Below the pieces are notes generated by a model. The model made no database searches and was not told the origin of the DNA. It worked only from the letters and a program-made list of their open reading frames with translations. 64,000 nucleotides of DNA from Metabacillus lacus. Lineage in GTDB: Bacteria > Bacillota > Bacilli > Bacillales > Bacillaceae. Made by a program: the position numbers and the translations under genes. The stretch covers positions 124,001 to 188,000 of the forward strand of contig NZ_WKKI01000003.1 in the NCBI RefSeq assembly GCF_009674805.1. The letters are read 5' to 3'. Below are positions 37,216-46,174 of this stretch, piece after piece; position 1 is the first letter of the stretch, and each line of letters starts with the position of its first letter.

Positions 37216-38586
37216 TTACTTTTCTTCTTTCCAGCCAAGTGCCAGCGTTGCAATAAAAGCAGCTGAGAGTGCAATCAGAAAGCCAATACCATAATGAAGC
37301 GGATTATTGGCAATTGCGAATAATGGAATTCCTGTCAGACCGATTCCATTTGCCATAACCTGAGCAAACACAACATAAGCTCCGCCAAGTGCTCCGCCGA
37401 TTGCAGCTCCAATGAATGGACGGCGGTATTTAAGATTTACCCCAAAGATAGCCGGCTCTGTAATCCCCAGGAATGCAGAGAACGCAGCAGGGAATGCAAT
37501 TTCTTTTGTTTTGCTGTTTTTTGTTCTGAAAAATACTGCCAATGTTGCTCCCCCTTGAGCCACGTTGGCCATCGCCCAGATTGGGAGAAGGTAATTTCCG
37601 CCAATATTTACGAGAAGCTCTGCTTCAATCGCATGGAAGCTGTGGTGAACACCTGTTAGGACAATCGTAGAATATAAGCCGCCAAAAATCAGACCTGCAA
37701 GCGGACCCGCAGTATTGTACACCACATCAAGAGCGGTAGTAATACCGTTTCCTAAAATACGCCCAAGCGGACCAATGATTAACAATGCAAAAAAGCCTGT
37801 TGAAATAATCGTTAAGAACGGAGTCAGAAGAAGATCTACCACATTCGGTACAATCTTTCTGAACATTTTCTCAAGCTTGGACATCACATACACTGTCAGC
37901 AAGACTGGAATAACAGTTCCTTGATATCCAAGCATTTCAACTCCAAAACCAAAGAAATCCAGAGTTTCAGGCTCTGCACCTGAAAGGCCCCAAGGATTCA
38001 GGAGCGCAGGATGCGTCATGATTCCTCCAATCACCGCTCCCAGGTACGAGTTTCCGCCAAATTCTTTTGCAGCACTGAATCCTATAAGAATAGGGAGAAT
38101 GATGAAGGATGCTGAAGAAAACATATCAAGCAGGGTAAACAATCCGCCCTCAGGATCTACCCAGTTGTAGGTATTCATGAGTCCCAGCAGACCCATCAGC
38201 ATACCCGCAGCTACAATCGCAGGAATAATTGGGACAAAAATATTTGATAAGCTTCTTGCAAATCTTGCAAGCGGGTTCATTTTGCCTCTTGCAGCATCAT
38301 TGTGTGAAGGTGCGGACCCAGATTCATCTGACATCGATGCTCCCACCATAGGGCCAAAATGTTCGTATACTTTATTAACAGTACCTGTTCCAAAAATAAT
38401 CTGAAACTGTCCCGAGCTGCTGAATGCACCTTTTACGCCTTCCAGGTTTTCAATCTGCTCTTTTTCAATTTTGCTCTCGTCATCTATAACAAGCCGAAGC
38501 CTAGTTGCACAGTGAGCTGCACTGATCACGTTTTCTTTTCCGCCAAGAAGCTTTACAAGCTGTTCTGATACTTCAAGGTAATTCAT
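37216..38586 (-). CDS. sacP: Sucrose-specific PTS EIIBC permease
   Basis: About 456 residues. The N-terminal EIIB domain has phospho-Cys in AAHCATRLRLV (about residue 26). After a short linker (residues 88-106) the EIIC membrane domain carries the sugar-binding motif GITEPAIFGVNLKYR near 380. There is no EIIA domain, so a EIIA-Glc from elsewhere must donate phosphate. The start at 38586 is chosen because AAGGAGG lies 9 bp upstream; the open frame continues to 38619. It is controlled by the RAT/terminator leader directly upstream. Confidence 0.93.
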   Translation of the reverse strand: MNYLEVSEQLVKLLGGKENVISAAHCATRLRLVIDDESKIEKEQIENLEGVKGAFSSSGQFQIIFGTGTVNKVYEHFGPMVGASMSDESGSAPSHNDAARGKMNPLARFARSLSNIFVPIIPAIVAAGMLMGLLGLMNTYNWVDPEGGLFTLLDMFSSASFIILPILIGFSAAKEFGGNSYLGAVIGGIMTHPALLNPWGLSGAEPETLDFFGFGVEMLGYQGTVIPVLLTVYVMSKLEKMFRKIVPNVVDLLLTPFLTIISTGFFALLIIGPLGRILGNGITTALDVVYNTAGPLAGLIFGGLYSTIVLTGVHHSFHAIEAELLVNIGGNYLLPIWAMANVAQGGATLAVFFRTKNSKTKEIAFPAAFSAFLGITEPAIFGVNLKYRRPFIGAAIGGALGGAYVVFAQVMANGIGLTGIPLFAIANNPLHYGIGFLIALSAAFIATLALGWKEEK

Positions 38587-38652
38587 GAGTGTTTCCTCCT
38601 TTTTTGGCAAAGGCCCCAACTTCCGCCTGCCATGATCTTCTAAAATGAACGC

Positions 38653-38733
38653 AAAAAAGACCTAAAATAGCTGGCTTTGTAGATGGAAGCACAAAAAAAC
38701 AAGAGGGCTCCATCCTCACCAACATTTTAGGTC
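38653..38733 (-). terminator. Conditional leader terminator before sacP
   Basis: Minus strand: GACCTAAAAT (38733-38724) pairs with ATTTTAGGTC (38668-38659), then six T (38658-38653). The 5' arm overlaps the antiterminator element, so the two structures exclude each other. Confidence 0.85.
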
Positions 38734-38761
38734 TTGCCTGTTATAAAACAGTAACAATCCT
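38729..38761 (-). promoter_or_regulatory. RAT (ribonucleic antiterminator) for SacT-type protein
   Basis: Minus-strand RNA reads AGGATTGTTACTG, loop TTTTATAA, CAGGCAAGACCT, matching the RAT of the B. subtilis sac genes closely. Binding of the antiterminator here stops formation of the terminator at 38653-38733 and lets transcription enter sacP-scrK-sacA. Confidence 0.88.
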
Positions 38762-38784
38762 GCCTGATTCACTTTAGTTTTATT

Positions 38785-38815
38785 ATCATACGACGTTAGA
38801 ATGTAAACGTCAACA
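38785..38815 (-). promoter_or_regulatory. SigA promoter and overlapping cre site of sacP-scrK-sacA
   Basis: Minus strand: -35 TTGACG (38813-38808), 17 bp, -10 TATGAT (38790-38785). A CcpA box, TGTAAACGTCAACA (38802-38815, plus strand), with one mismatch to the cre consensus, covers the -35. Glucose repression by promoter occlusion is expected. Confidence 0.75.
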
Positions 38816-38843
38816 TCTTTGTATCAATTTATTATCTGGAAAT

Positions 38844-39671
38844 TTACTCCTTCAGTAAACGCTGAATGTGGAGGGCGATATAAGCAATTTCGGATGCCGG
38901 AAATGCAATGCTGTATTCGACCTTGAGAAATTCCGTTAATTCACTGGAATATTTGTACGCTTTTTCATATTTGGTTTCAATCAAGCTCAGCATATCATCA
39001 TCGATCGGGGAGAAATCCTCACCTTCCCCAATACGATTTAAAGCAAAGCGCAGATGAGTCACCAGTCTTTGATAATTGATGCTGTTATCCTCAATCTTAA
39101 TTCCCGCCTTTTTCTCGAGCTCTTCAATAAAGTCCCGAAGAATAGTGGCCTGTTTTAATGATGCCTGCATGGACGGCGCATCCATTTTGGCTGTATGTAT
39201 ATGCAAAGCGATGTGTGCAGCCTCATCATCAGGAATTTCAATTCCCAGTTCTTTTTTTATTTCTTCCTTTGCCCACTGGCCCACTTCATATTCCTTTTTA
39301 TACAATGTCCTGATTTCATTCAGCAGTTTGTTGTGGATGGTGACTCCCTGATCAAGCCTCTCCAGCGCAAAAGACAAATGATCAGTCAGCGCAATATGTA
39401 TATGGTCATTCAACGGGGCATTCAAATGAACTTCCGCAAAGCTGATGATTTTTTCAGCAAGTTCAATATGCTTTTCGGGAAGCGTGCTAAGAAGCTGCTG
39501 AAATTTTTCTGATGCTCCTTCATGAAGGACAAAGATTTTTTCAATACGGTCTTTGGGTATGATATCATTTCTCCTTTTTTGAAAAGCAATTCCATTTCCC
39601 ATGACAATTTTCTCTTGCGGTCCATCTATGACGACAACAGCGTTGTTATTCAGTATTCTAAAAATCCGCAT
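38844..39671 (-). CDS. sacT: SacT/SacY-type transcription antiterminator (BglG family)
   Basis: 275 residues. N-terminal RNA-binding CAT domain (residues 1-55, MRIFRILNNNAVVV and MGNGIAFQKR) and two PTS regulation domains (about 65-170 and 171-275) with phosphorylatable His in LTDHLSFALER and in ALHIHTAKM, VTHLRFALNRIG and ALHIQRLL. In the family, phosphorylation by HPr and the sugar EII sets activity. It lies upstream of the RAT-bearing leader and sacP. The start has CGGAGGA upstream. Confidence 0.92.
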   Translation of the reverse strand: MRIFRILNNNAVVVIDGPQEKIVMGNGIAFQKRRNDIIPKDRIEKIFVLHEGASEKFQQLLSTLPEKHIELAEKIISFAEVHLNAPLNDHIHIALTDHLSFALERLDQGVTIHNKLLNEIRTLYKKEYEVGQWAKEEIKKELGIEIPDDEAAHIALHIHTAKMDAPSMQASLKQATILRDFIEELEKKAGIKIEDNSINYQRLVTHLRFALNRIGEGEDFSPIDDDMLSLIETKYEKAYKYSSELTEFLKVEYSIAFPASEIAYIALHIQRLLKE

Positions 39672-39751
39672 ATATTCCTCCGGTCATAATAATCGAATTC
39701 ATTCTAACATGGATAAGCAGAAACTCCTATGTTTATACTTGGCAATTCCAG

Positions 39752-39780
39752 AAAAAAAGAACCCCTGGAGGTTCTTTTTA
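39752..39780 (-). terminator. Terminator of the YjlB-like gene
   Basis: AAGAACC-CCTGGA-GGTTCTT stem; the minus-strand tail is TTTTTTTC. It lies just past the stop at 39787. Confidence 0.7.
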
Positions 39781-39786
39781 ACCGTA

Positions 39787-40299
39787 TTATCGCTGATCCT
39801 GATTCTGCCACTTTCGGAGCAGCGGTCCCTCATTCCCATAAACCGGATCGGTTGCCGGCATCGGTACATCACGGATCTCAGCGAGAGATTGTGCACGGAG
39901 GCCTGGATCTTTTCTTCTCATATTATAAGTCGCTCCATCAGGGTATGCGCCTACGACTTCAAAATCCTCGCTGCTTTCAATCTTCATATGGCCTGTTCCT
40001 GCAGGAAGGACAATCACATCCCCTTCGTTCAGTGTCAGCCTTTCTCCAGCATCTCCGCCAACCTGAATGACTCCATTCCCTGACCGGACTCCAAGAACTT
40101 CGTGCGTATTGCTGTGATAGTGATGATAATCATGAACATCACCGCTCCAGCTTCCCTGCCAGCCATGCCTGTTAAACGTCCCTTCAATTTCATTAGGGTT
40201 ATTATGGAATATTCCATGGTACACCAAAACCGGATAAGTTTGATTGTTTGGAATGTCCCCATCATCTCGCAGTTTAAATGACCTTACATTGTCTTGCAC
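39787..40299 (-). CDS. yjlB: Cupin protein, YjlB-like
   Basis: 170-residue single-domain cupin. The metal-binding motifs are HYHSNTHEVLGVRSG (about 60-74) and GDVIVLPAGTGHMKIE (about 93-108). The N-terminal half carries VLVYHGIF and NRHGWQGSWSGDVHDYHHY, typical of the YjlB group. Reaction unknown. The start is GTG with AAAGGAGAGG upstream. It shares strand with the zinc peptidase and YurR-like genes downstream in coordinates, but has its own terminator. Confidence 0.75.
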   Translation of the reverse strand: MQDNVRSFKLRDDGDIPNNQTYPVLVYHGIFHNNPNEIEGTFNRHGWQGSWSGDVHDYHHYHSNTHEVLGVRSGNGVIQVGGDAGERLTLNEGDVIVLPAGTGHMKIESSEDFEVVGAYPDGATYNMRRKDPGLRAQSLAEIRDVPMPATDPVYGNEGPLLRKWQNQDQR

Positions 40300-40345
40300 A
40301 GCGTTCCTCTCCTTTCGTTATTCAGCCGAATAAAAAGGTGCTACA

Positions 40346-41185
40346 CTACAATTGTTTTGCTTTAAAGGTGTCGCCTTCTTTTAAATTACCCGTTTGAAAC
40401 CCCTTATAAAACCACCGTTTTCTCTGCTCAGAGGTTCCGTGTGTAAAGCTTTCCGGTACAGAATAGCCTCTGGCTCTTTCTTGAAGCGTGTCGTCTCCCA
40501 CTGCACTTGCAGCCGCCAGCGCTTCCTCCAGATCACCCTCTTCCAGCAGATCCATACCCTGAGCATGATGGGCCCATACTCCAGCCAGATAGTCAGCTTG
40601 AAGTTCAAATCTCACAAGATATTTGTTAAACTCCTCCTCACTCAGCTCCCTGCGAAGCGGCATAACTTTTTCTGTTGTGCCAAGAAGGGTCTGAACATGA
40701 TGCCCCACCTCATGAGCAATCACATAAGCCATTGCAAAATCGCCTGGTGCCTGATATTTACGCTGCAATTCATCATAAAAGCTTAAATCAATGTAAAGTT
40801 TCTGATCTCCCGGACAATAAAATGGGCCGACTGAAGACCCAGCTGATCCGCATGCTGATTGAACACTGCCTGAGTACAAGACCAAAATCGGCTCTCTATA
40901 GGTCATACCCTGCTCCCGGAAAATCTTTGTCCATACTTCTTCAGTATCAGCTAGCACCACGGAGACAAACTCAGCTAACTCCGGATCATGCTCTGAACCG
41001 CTGTATGTACTGCTCTGCGTACCCGTTTGAGCCATTTCCGTCATCAGCTGGCCGGGATCTCCGCCGAGGAGCATCACAATCAGCAAAATGACAATGCCTC
41101 CCAATCCGCCGCCTGCTACTACTGCAGGGCCTGCCCCTCTCCGATCCTCAACATTGTTACTTGAACGCCTTCCCTTCCATTTCAT
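40346..41185 (-). CDS. Neutral zinc metallopeptidase (YpfJ family)
   Basis: 279 residues. One N-terminal membrane anchor, GGGLGGIVILLIVMLLGG (about 25-43), is followed by an extracytoplasmic Zn_peptidase domain. The catalytic site is YVIAHEVGHHVQTLLG (about 163) with a downstream FELQADYLAGVWAHH supplying the third ligand. The PF04228-type sequence ESFTHGTSEQRKRWF lies near the C-terminus. Physiological substrate unknown. The ATG start is supported by AACGGGATG context. Confidence 0.87.
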   Translation of the reverse strand: MKWKGRRSSNNVEDRRGAGPAVVAGGGLGGIVILLIVMLLGGDPGQLMTEMAQTGTQSSTYSGSEHDPELAEFVSVVLADTEEVWTKIFREQGMTYREPILVLYSGSVQSACGSAGSSVGPFYCPGDQKLYIDLSFYDELQRKYQAPGDFAMAYVIAHEVGHHVQTLLGTTEKVMPLRRELSEEEFNKYLVRFELQADYLAGVWAHHAQGMDLLEEGDLEEALAAASAVGDDTLQERARGYSVPESFTHGTSEQRKRWFYKGFQTGNLKEGDTFKAKQL

Positions 41186-41259
41186 CCCGTTTCCTCCGTA
41201 TCTTCAAATGCCTTTTTACTGATATACCCATTTCAGCATTGTTTCAAGATAGAAGGAAA

Positions 41260-41282
41260 ATAAAAAACCGCCACTCAGGCGG
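41260..41282 (-). terminator. Terminator of the YurR-like gene
   Basis: CCGCC-ACTCA-GGCGG stem followed on the minus strand by TTTTTTATTTT, immediately after the stop at 41292. Confidence 0.8.
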
Positions 41283-41291
41283 GGACATGGT

Positions 41292-42434
41292 TTAGCTGTT
41301 CTCTGCTTTAACATCTTCAGTAAATGCACCTTGTGGTGAATACGGGGAAAGATCAAAATCAACACTCACTCCCCTTGCCAGGCTTGCAAGCTGAGCTCCC
41401 AAGAAAGGTCCCGCCGTTAAGCCTGAGGCCCCCAGTCCATTGGCAATTAATATGCCTTTATATCCCGGCACTTCTCCAATAATCGGCAGAAATCCAGGAG
41501 TATGAGGGCGGTATCCGACACGAGCCTCTATCATTTCTGCTTCAGCCAGGCCGGGTGCTGCCGCAAGTCCCTTATGGAGTATTTCATATATTCCACCTGC
41601 AGTTACCCGCTGATCAAAAGCTTTATGATCTTCATGTGTTGCCCCAATAATCATCTTTCCGTCTTGAAATGGCACCATATACTGATTATTGGGAGGAATG
41701 ACGACGGGCCAACAGCCGGTTTCTGGATTGTCAGGCAGCTGCAGATGAAGAATCTGCGCTTTTTGCGCACTGAGCTGCAGCCTTAAGCCCAGCGGAAGAA
41801 GCAATTGATCAGCCCAGGCTCCAGCTGTTACGATCACAGAGTCAGCAGGATAAATCGAGCCATCTATGCTTACTCCGTTCACCCTTTTCTCTTGATGCAG
41901 CAGTAGAGCTGACCCTTTCTTCACTTCTGCCCCGTACCTGCGGGCTGCACTCATGAGTGCATCACGCAGTGCCCTGCCGTTTACTCTAGCTGCTCCTGAT
42001 ACATACAGAGATTGAAACTCTTCGGAAACAAGGGGAAAGAGCTTTTTTGTATCTTCCTGAGAAAGCAGATAAACTTCTCCAATTTCAGGCGCGTCCTCTC
42101 TCCTTTTTAAGGCACGCTCCTTCATGGCCTTCAGCTTTTCTTCGTCAGTATGAAGGCTGATGGCACCCCTTCGGCTGTAGCCTGTTTCTGTTTCTCCATC
42201 TTCCTTAAGCATTCGGATCAGTGTCTGATAGTAAGCCGCTCCAGCCTTTGCCAGTGCATACCACGCCTTGTTTCTCCTTTGCGAAATCCATGGACAAATA
42301 ATCCCCGCTGCTGCATCTGTTGCCTGGCCGGAATCTGCACGATCGACAACAGTCACATGCTCACCGAATCTTGCTAAATGATAGGCTGCCGAGGCGCCTG
42401 CAATTCCCGCTCCCACCACAATATGCTTTTTCAT
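41292..42434 (-). CDS. FAD-dependent amino-acid oxidase/dehydrogenase (YurR-like, DAO fold)
   Basis: 380 residues. The dinucleotide fold begins at residue 4 with HIVVGAGIAGASAAYHLARFG, then the VDRADSG acidic end. The DAO fold continues with VIVTAGAWADQLL (about 205) and the C-terminal FAD loop RVGYRPHTPGFLPIIG, ending IANGLGASGLTAGP. It resembles B. subtilis YurR and glycine/D-amino-acid oxidases. Substrate is not readable. No amino-acid racemase or thiamine gene lies nearby, so a glycine oxidase ThiO role is not supported by context. Confidence 0.82.
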   Translation of the reverse strand: MKKHIVVGAGIAGASAAYHLARFGEHVTVVDRADSGQATDAAAGIICPWISQRRNKAWYALAKAGAAYYQTLIRMLKEDGETETGYSRRGAISLHTDEEKLKAMKERALKRREDAPEIGEVYLLSQEDTKKLFPLVSEEFQSLYVSGAARVNGRALRDALMSAARRYGAEVKKGSALLLHQEKRVNGVSIDGSIYPADSVIVTAGAWADQLLLPLGLRLQLSAQKAQILHLQLPDNPETGCWPVVIPPNNQYMVPFQDGKMIIGATHEDHKAFDQRVTAGGIYEILHKGLAAAPGLAEAEMIEARVGYRPHTPGFLPIIGEVPGYKGILIANGLGASGLTAGPFLGAQLASLARGVSVDFDLSPYSPQGAFTEDVKAENS

Positions 42435-42502
42435 TCAATAACACCTTTTCCTGTACTTTGTTGTTCTTATTGTACACAATTTTTACTATAAAGAAAAAAT
42501 GC

Positions 42503-42541
42503 AAAAAAAAAAAAAAAACAGACCCCGCAGGATCTGTTTTT
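42503..42541 (-). terminator. Terminator of the cold-shock gene
   Basis: AAACAGAtCC-TGC-GGggTCTGTTT stem followed on the minus strand by an unbroken run of about 15 T; 7 bp after the stop. Confidence 0.85.
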
Positions 42542-42547
42542 GTAAAA

Positions 42548-42748
42548 TTAGATTTTTTGAACGTTTGCAGCTTGAGGTCCACGAGCACCTTGCTCTACGT
42601 CAAAAGAAACTTTTTGACCTTCGTCAAGAGATTTGAAACCTTCACTTTGGATTGCAGAGAAATGTACGAATACGTCGTCTCCACCTTCACGCTCGATGAA
42701 ACCAAAACCTTTTTCTGCGTTAAACCATTTTACTGTACCTTGTTCCAT
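42548..42748 (-). CDS. Cold-shock RNA chaperone (CspB/CspD type)
   Basis: 66-residue OB-fold protein, [18 protein letters not shown] with RNP1 (KGFGFI) and RNP2 (VFVHF), ending ANVQKI. It melts mRNA secondary structure at low temperature and generally. The ribosome binding site AGGAGG is 8 bp upstream. A long AT-rich untranslated leader (42749 to about 42860) is consistent with cold-shock mRNAs. Assignment to CspB versus CspC or CspD is uncertain. Confidence 0.93.
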   Translation of the reverse strand: MEQGTVKWFNAEKGFGFIEREGGDDVFVHFSAIQSEGFKSLDEGQKVSFDVEQGARGPQAANVQKI

Positions 42749-42984
42749 TTTTGTTGCCTCCTAGTGCATTTGCACATTTATTACTATCCTTGCCCAAAGT
42801 GATCATCAAGACGAAAGTCTATACTTAAACTTACCTTTTACACCGAACAAAAATAATTCTTCTTTATCATAACAGGCTTAAAGATTATTTGCAAATTTTT
42901 GGTGTGTTCTTTTTAAAAAAGGTTAAATTCTACTATTTAAACAATGGATTCACTCTATTTTTGCAACTATTTTCCCTGTTAGAT

Positions 42985-43248
42985 GCAGCCGGTTATGTTG
43001 CATTTTGTCGGCTCACTGTATCAATAGCAGCATCTTTCCCTCTGCCTTCTGTGATATCCATGATTCTCGAAAGTACATCCTTATATTGTATATCAAAAAA
43101 CAGATCCAAAGCTTTTTATATAGCTATGATTATGGGGGAAAGCTAAGACTATTTTCCCTGCTTCCTTTGCAAGCTGAATTGCAAACCCTCCTACTCCACC
43201 TGCTCCTGCATGAATAAGAACTGTATTCATTGTCTCTATCGGAAGCTT
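42985..43248 (-). pseudogene. Middle fragment of a zinc-independent quinone oxidoreductase
   Basis: Minus strand reads KLPIETMNTVLIHAGAGGVG and FAIQLAKEAGKIVLA, the Rossmann motif of NADPH:quinone reductases. After a frameshift it continues ILSRIMDITEGRGKDAAI-like DTVSR before stopping. No single frame covers it. The N-terminal part lies 0.7 kb away at 43953-44185 in the same orientation, with mobile-element debris and another gene between. Not functional. Confidence 0.75.
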
Positions 43249-43252
43249 TCTA

Positions 43253-43488
43253 TTACTTTTTACGTTTTTTGGTTATATAATTACCTATTTGTTCTGATAT
43301 AAAGAAAATTGCTAATCCAACAAGTAATATATTTAAAAAGAACTATTTATTAAGGGTTTTTTTTGTATTATCTCAAAAAGTCCATTTATAAATAAAGTGA
43401 TTCCCCAAAAAACGAATACACTTTGAAAAGCTATATTCATACTAGATTTATTTGCTTTCTCATCGTCTTTAAAAAATAGTTTAATCAT
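43253..43488 (-). pseudogene. Frameshifted small membrane protein gene
   Basis: ATG at 43488 with an excellent GGAGGGC site; it reads MIKLFFKDDEKANKSSM followed by FVFWGITLFINGLFEI, then a stop at 43333. A one-base shift restores LLVGLAIFFISEQIG and ends KKRKK at 43253. Two membrane spans and a basic tail result when the frames are joined. It is either a recent pseudogene or a sequencing error at a T-run; family not recognised. Confidence 0.5.
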
Positions 43489-43559
43489 ATTAAAGCCCTC
43501 CTATAACTTTTGAATAATGAGTATATGAGCAACTTTTTAGAATATTAGTGTAGTCAAAC

Positions 43560-43800
43560 ATATGGACCTAGAAAAGCCAATACCGGAAACTGGCGTATTA
43601 AAATCACTCATTGAGGCTGGGACGCGAGGACAGATACTGAACTCTCCCCCACCTAATTGGCTGGTTTGGAGACGATATTGATTCGGACTCAAGCCCGCCA
43701 ATTTTGGCTGTATTCGGTCGTTATTATAGTAATCTATATATTTCTATTTTCATGCTCAGCTCTTTAAACGAACACACTGCCTTTCCATGATCTCTTGTTT
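43560..43800 (-). mobile_element. IS3-family transposase remnant (C-terminal end)
   Basis: Minus strand about 43655-43770 reads FKELSMKIEIYIDYYNNDR then IQPKLAGLSPNQYR, the conserved end of IS3/IS150-type OrfB transposases (normally ELEQAI.DYIHYYNNERIQ.KLKGLSPVQYR). Only this tail survives; the catalytic DDE region is gone, and no matching left end or inverted repeat can be seen. Confidence 0.7.
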
Positions 43801-43952
43801 AAGTATGCCGGGTAAATTGTAATTATTAAATGCCTAAACCCTGTGCGATTACAACAGTCCAGAATGAACAGCTCAATTTTATTACATAAGAAATTGACTA
43901 TAAAGATAATATCTTAGATTACCACATCCACAGTTCAGCATGTATTCCGATA

Positions 43953-44185
43953 TGGAAATGACGTGGGGGATCCTCGAAAAAAACAACTCTGTCCCCTTAT
44001 TTCCAGTGAGTAACACTTTCTCCAATCGGCAACATCCAGCCCTAAAATATGCGGATAATCACAGCTGTGATTTCATTTGGATGCGGTTTTATAGTCAACA
44101 GGTTCAATTCCGACGCATGCACTTTAACCACGGTTTCTCCATGACCAGCTCTGGGAGCCTCGCTCTCCTCGACTCTCATCTCTTT
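43953..44185 (-). pseudogene. N-terminal fragment of the same quinone oxidoreductase
   Basis: Minus-strand pieces in different frames read EAPRAGHGETVVKVHASELN, HILGLDVADW and GESVTHWK-stop-GDRVVFF. These are the GroES-like N-terminal domain of an alcohol dehydrogenase/quinone reductase, with at least two frameshifts and an in-frame stop. Together with 42985-43248 this is one gene split and decayed around an IS3 insertion. The rest of 43800-44470 shows no intact gene. Confidence 0.7.
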
Positions 44186-44480
44186 CCATTCTCCTTACTC
44201 TCGCAAAAGCAATGCTTTTATTACCTCTATCCCCTCCTAATATGATTGATAAGCTAGAATATAAATGACTTGTCACTCATTTTTTCAAATGGAAACCTTC
44301 TTCAAAGGTTTCACGTGGAACAATTTTAAATTGGGAGCAGTTCTCATGGGGAATATTAATATCAATCGCTATCTATTCTGTTCAAATCTAGCACGTGCAG
44401 ATGGAGCTGTTTTTCTATAAACTAAACTTAAAGTACCAGCAGCTGCTGGAAAAAGAAAACTTGAAGCAAGGGTGATGTAT

Positions 44481-45167
44481 GTGTTTAAGGTTCTGCTAAT
44501 TGAAGATGATTTCAGCTTGTTCAGCGAAATTGAAACCCGCTTAACTCAATGGTCACTTGAAGTTGAAGGGATAAAGGATTTCGGTTCTGTCCTTACAGAG
44601 TTTACGGCCTATCAGCCAGATCTTGTCATCATAGATATACAACTTCCCAAGTACGATGGATTTCATTGGTGCAGGCTGATCCGCTCTCATTCAAATGTTC
44701 CTATTTTGTTTTTATCCAGCCGGGATCATCCAACTGATATGGTCATGTCTATGCAGCTTGGCGGTGATGATTTTATTCAAAAACCCTTTCACTTTGATGT
44801 CCTCATAGCAAAAATTCAGGCAATCCTTCGACGGGTATACAATTACAACAGCAGTATAACAGAAGTTAAATCATGGTGCGGAGCCGTTGTGAAAAACGAA
44901 AAAAATCTAGTGACAAATCAGCATGGAACAATAGAGCTCACTAAAAATGAAATGTTTATCTTAAAGTGTTTAATTAATAAAAAAAACACAATTGTTACTC
45001 GTGAAGAACTGATTAAAAATCTTTGGAATGATGAAAGATTTGTCAGTGATAATACCTTAACAGTCAATGTTAACCGGCTGAGAAAAAAACTGGATGATAT
45101 TCAGCTGGGCCGCTTCATTGAAACAAAGGTCGGGCAGGGCTATATCGCTGTGGAAGAGGTAGAATAA
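44481..45167 (+). CDS. bceR: BceR-type response regulator
   Basis: About 228 residues, OmpR family. The receiver begins FKVLLIEDDFSLFSEIETRL, phospho-Asp is in DLVIIDIQLPKYDG, and there is a conserved Lys in DDFIQKPF. The winged helix has LTKNEMFILKCLI and TLTVNVNRLRKKL. In-frame starts exist at 44472 (GTG), 44475 (ATG) and 44481 (GTG); the last is placed 8 bp after AAGGG and gives the family N-terminus, but this is unsettled. It forms bceRS with the next gene (2-bp gap). Activates bceAB. Confidence 0.85.
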   Translation: MFKVLLIEDDFSLFSEIETRLTQWSLEVEGIKDFGSVLTEFTAYQPDLVIIDIQLPKYDGFHWCRLIRSHSNVPILFLSSRDHPTDMVMSMQLGGDDFIQKPFHFDVLIAKIQAILRRVYNYNSSITEVKSWCGAVVKNEKNLVTNQHGTIELTKNEMFILKCLINKKNTIVTREELIKNLWNDERFVSDNTLTVNVNRLRKKLDDIQLGRFIETKVGQGYIAVEEVE

Positions 45168-45169
45168 CA

Positions 45170-46174
45170 ATGGTAAGAGTATTTATCAGGGAAAGAGCCA
45201 GCTGGATCATCATGTTCGGGCTTTCAATGGGTCTGCTTTTATTTATTTCCTACCTGGATCCCTCTATTGCACCTTCTTCTGCGTTTTACATTGTGTTTTT
45301 ACAATCCCTGTTGTTTCTCTTTTTCCTGTTTTACAGATACCTAAAAGAAACAGCTTATTATAAAAGTCTACAGGAGTGGGATGAAAGCTCTGATCCTGCC
45401 GGCATGAAAGCTGCTGAAAGGCCGTTTGAAAAGATGTTTCAGCAAAAGCTGCAGGAACAAACACTTTATGCAAAGAAAACTGTCAGACAGAATCTGCATT
45501 CGCTGGAGCAGGAAAAAGACGAACTTCTCTCCTGGGTTCATGAGATGAAAACTCCCTTAACAGCTATGCATCTTATTCTGGACAGGCTGGAAGATACTCA
45601 TGCTCAGTCTCAGTTAAAATACGAATGGCTGAGAGTGCATATGCTGCTTGATCAGCAGCTGTACAGCAAAAGGCTGAAATTTATTGAAAATGATTTATAT
45701 GTAGAAGTGACTGACTTGAAGTCAGCTGTATTTACAGAAATAAAGGATCTGCAAGCATGGTGTCTTCAAAGAGATCTTGGCTTTAATGTGCATCTTAAGG
45801 ATGAAAAAGTACTTACGGATGCAAAATGGCTTGGTTTTATTCTTCGGCAGATTTTGACAAATGCTGTCAAATACAGCCGATCATCTGATATTGAAATCAC
45901 AAGCAGTGTAAAAGCCGGCAGTACAGTGCTTAAAATAAAAGATTATGGGCGAGGGATTGATCCTAAAGATCTTCCGAGAATCTTTGAAAAGGGCTTCACT
46001 TCGGCCGCATCACATGGAGAGAATTCCGCAACGGGTATGGGCCTTTACCTGGCTAAAAAGGCTGCCGATGCGCTTTTAATCAACCTGTCCATACAGTCAT
46101 ATCCGGGAAAAGGAACGACTGTCACACTCCTGTTTCCTGCAGAAAATGAATTTACCCGGATTTCAGGCATGTGA
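45170..46174 (+). CDS. bceS: BceS-type intramembrane-sensing histidine kinase
   Basis: 334 residues. Two N-terminal membrane helices (about 11-28 and 38-58) are separated by only about 10 residues, so there is no extracellular sensor; in this family the BceAB transporter does the sensing. The catalytic His lies in LSWVHEMKTPLTAM (about residue 124). HATPase boxes are ILTNAVKYS, IKDYGRGID and GMGLYLAKKAA. The bceRSAB order is conserved around it. Confidence 0.88.
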   Translation: MVRVFIRERASWIIMFGLSMGLLLFISYLDPSIAPSSAFYIVFLQSLLFLFFLFYRYLKETAYYKSLQEWDESSDPAGMKAAERPFEKMFQQKLQEQTLYAKKTVRQNLHSLEQEKDELLSWVHEMKTPLTAMHLILDRLEDTHAQSQLKYEWLRVHMLLDQQLYSKRLKFIENDLYVEVTDLKSAVFTEIKDLQAWCLQRDLGFNVHLKDEKVLTDAKWLGFILRQILTNAVKYSRSSDIEITSSVKAGSTVLKIKDYGRGIDPKDLPRIFEKGFTSAASHGENSATGMGLYLAKKAADALLINLSIQSYPGKGTTVTLLFPAENEFTRISGM

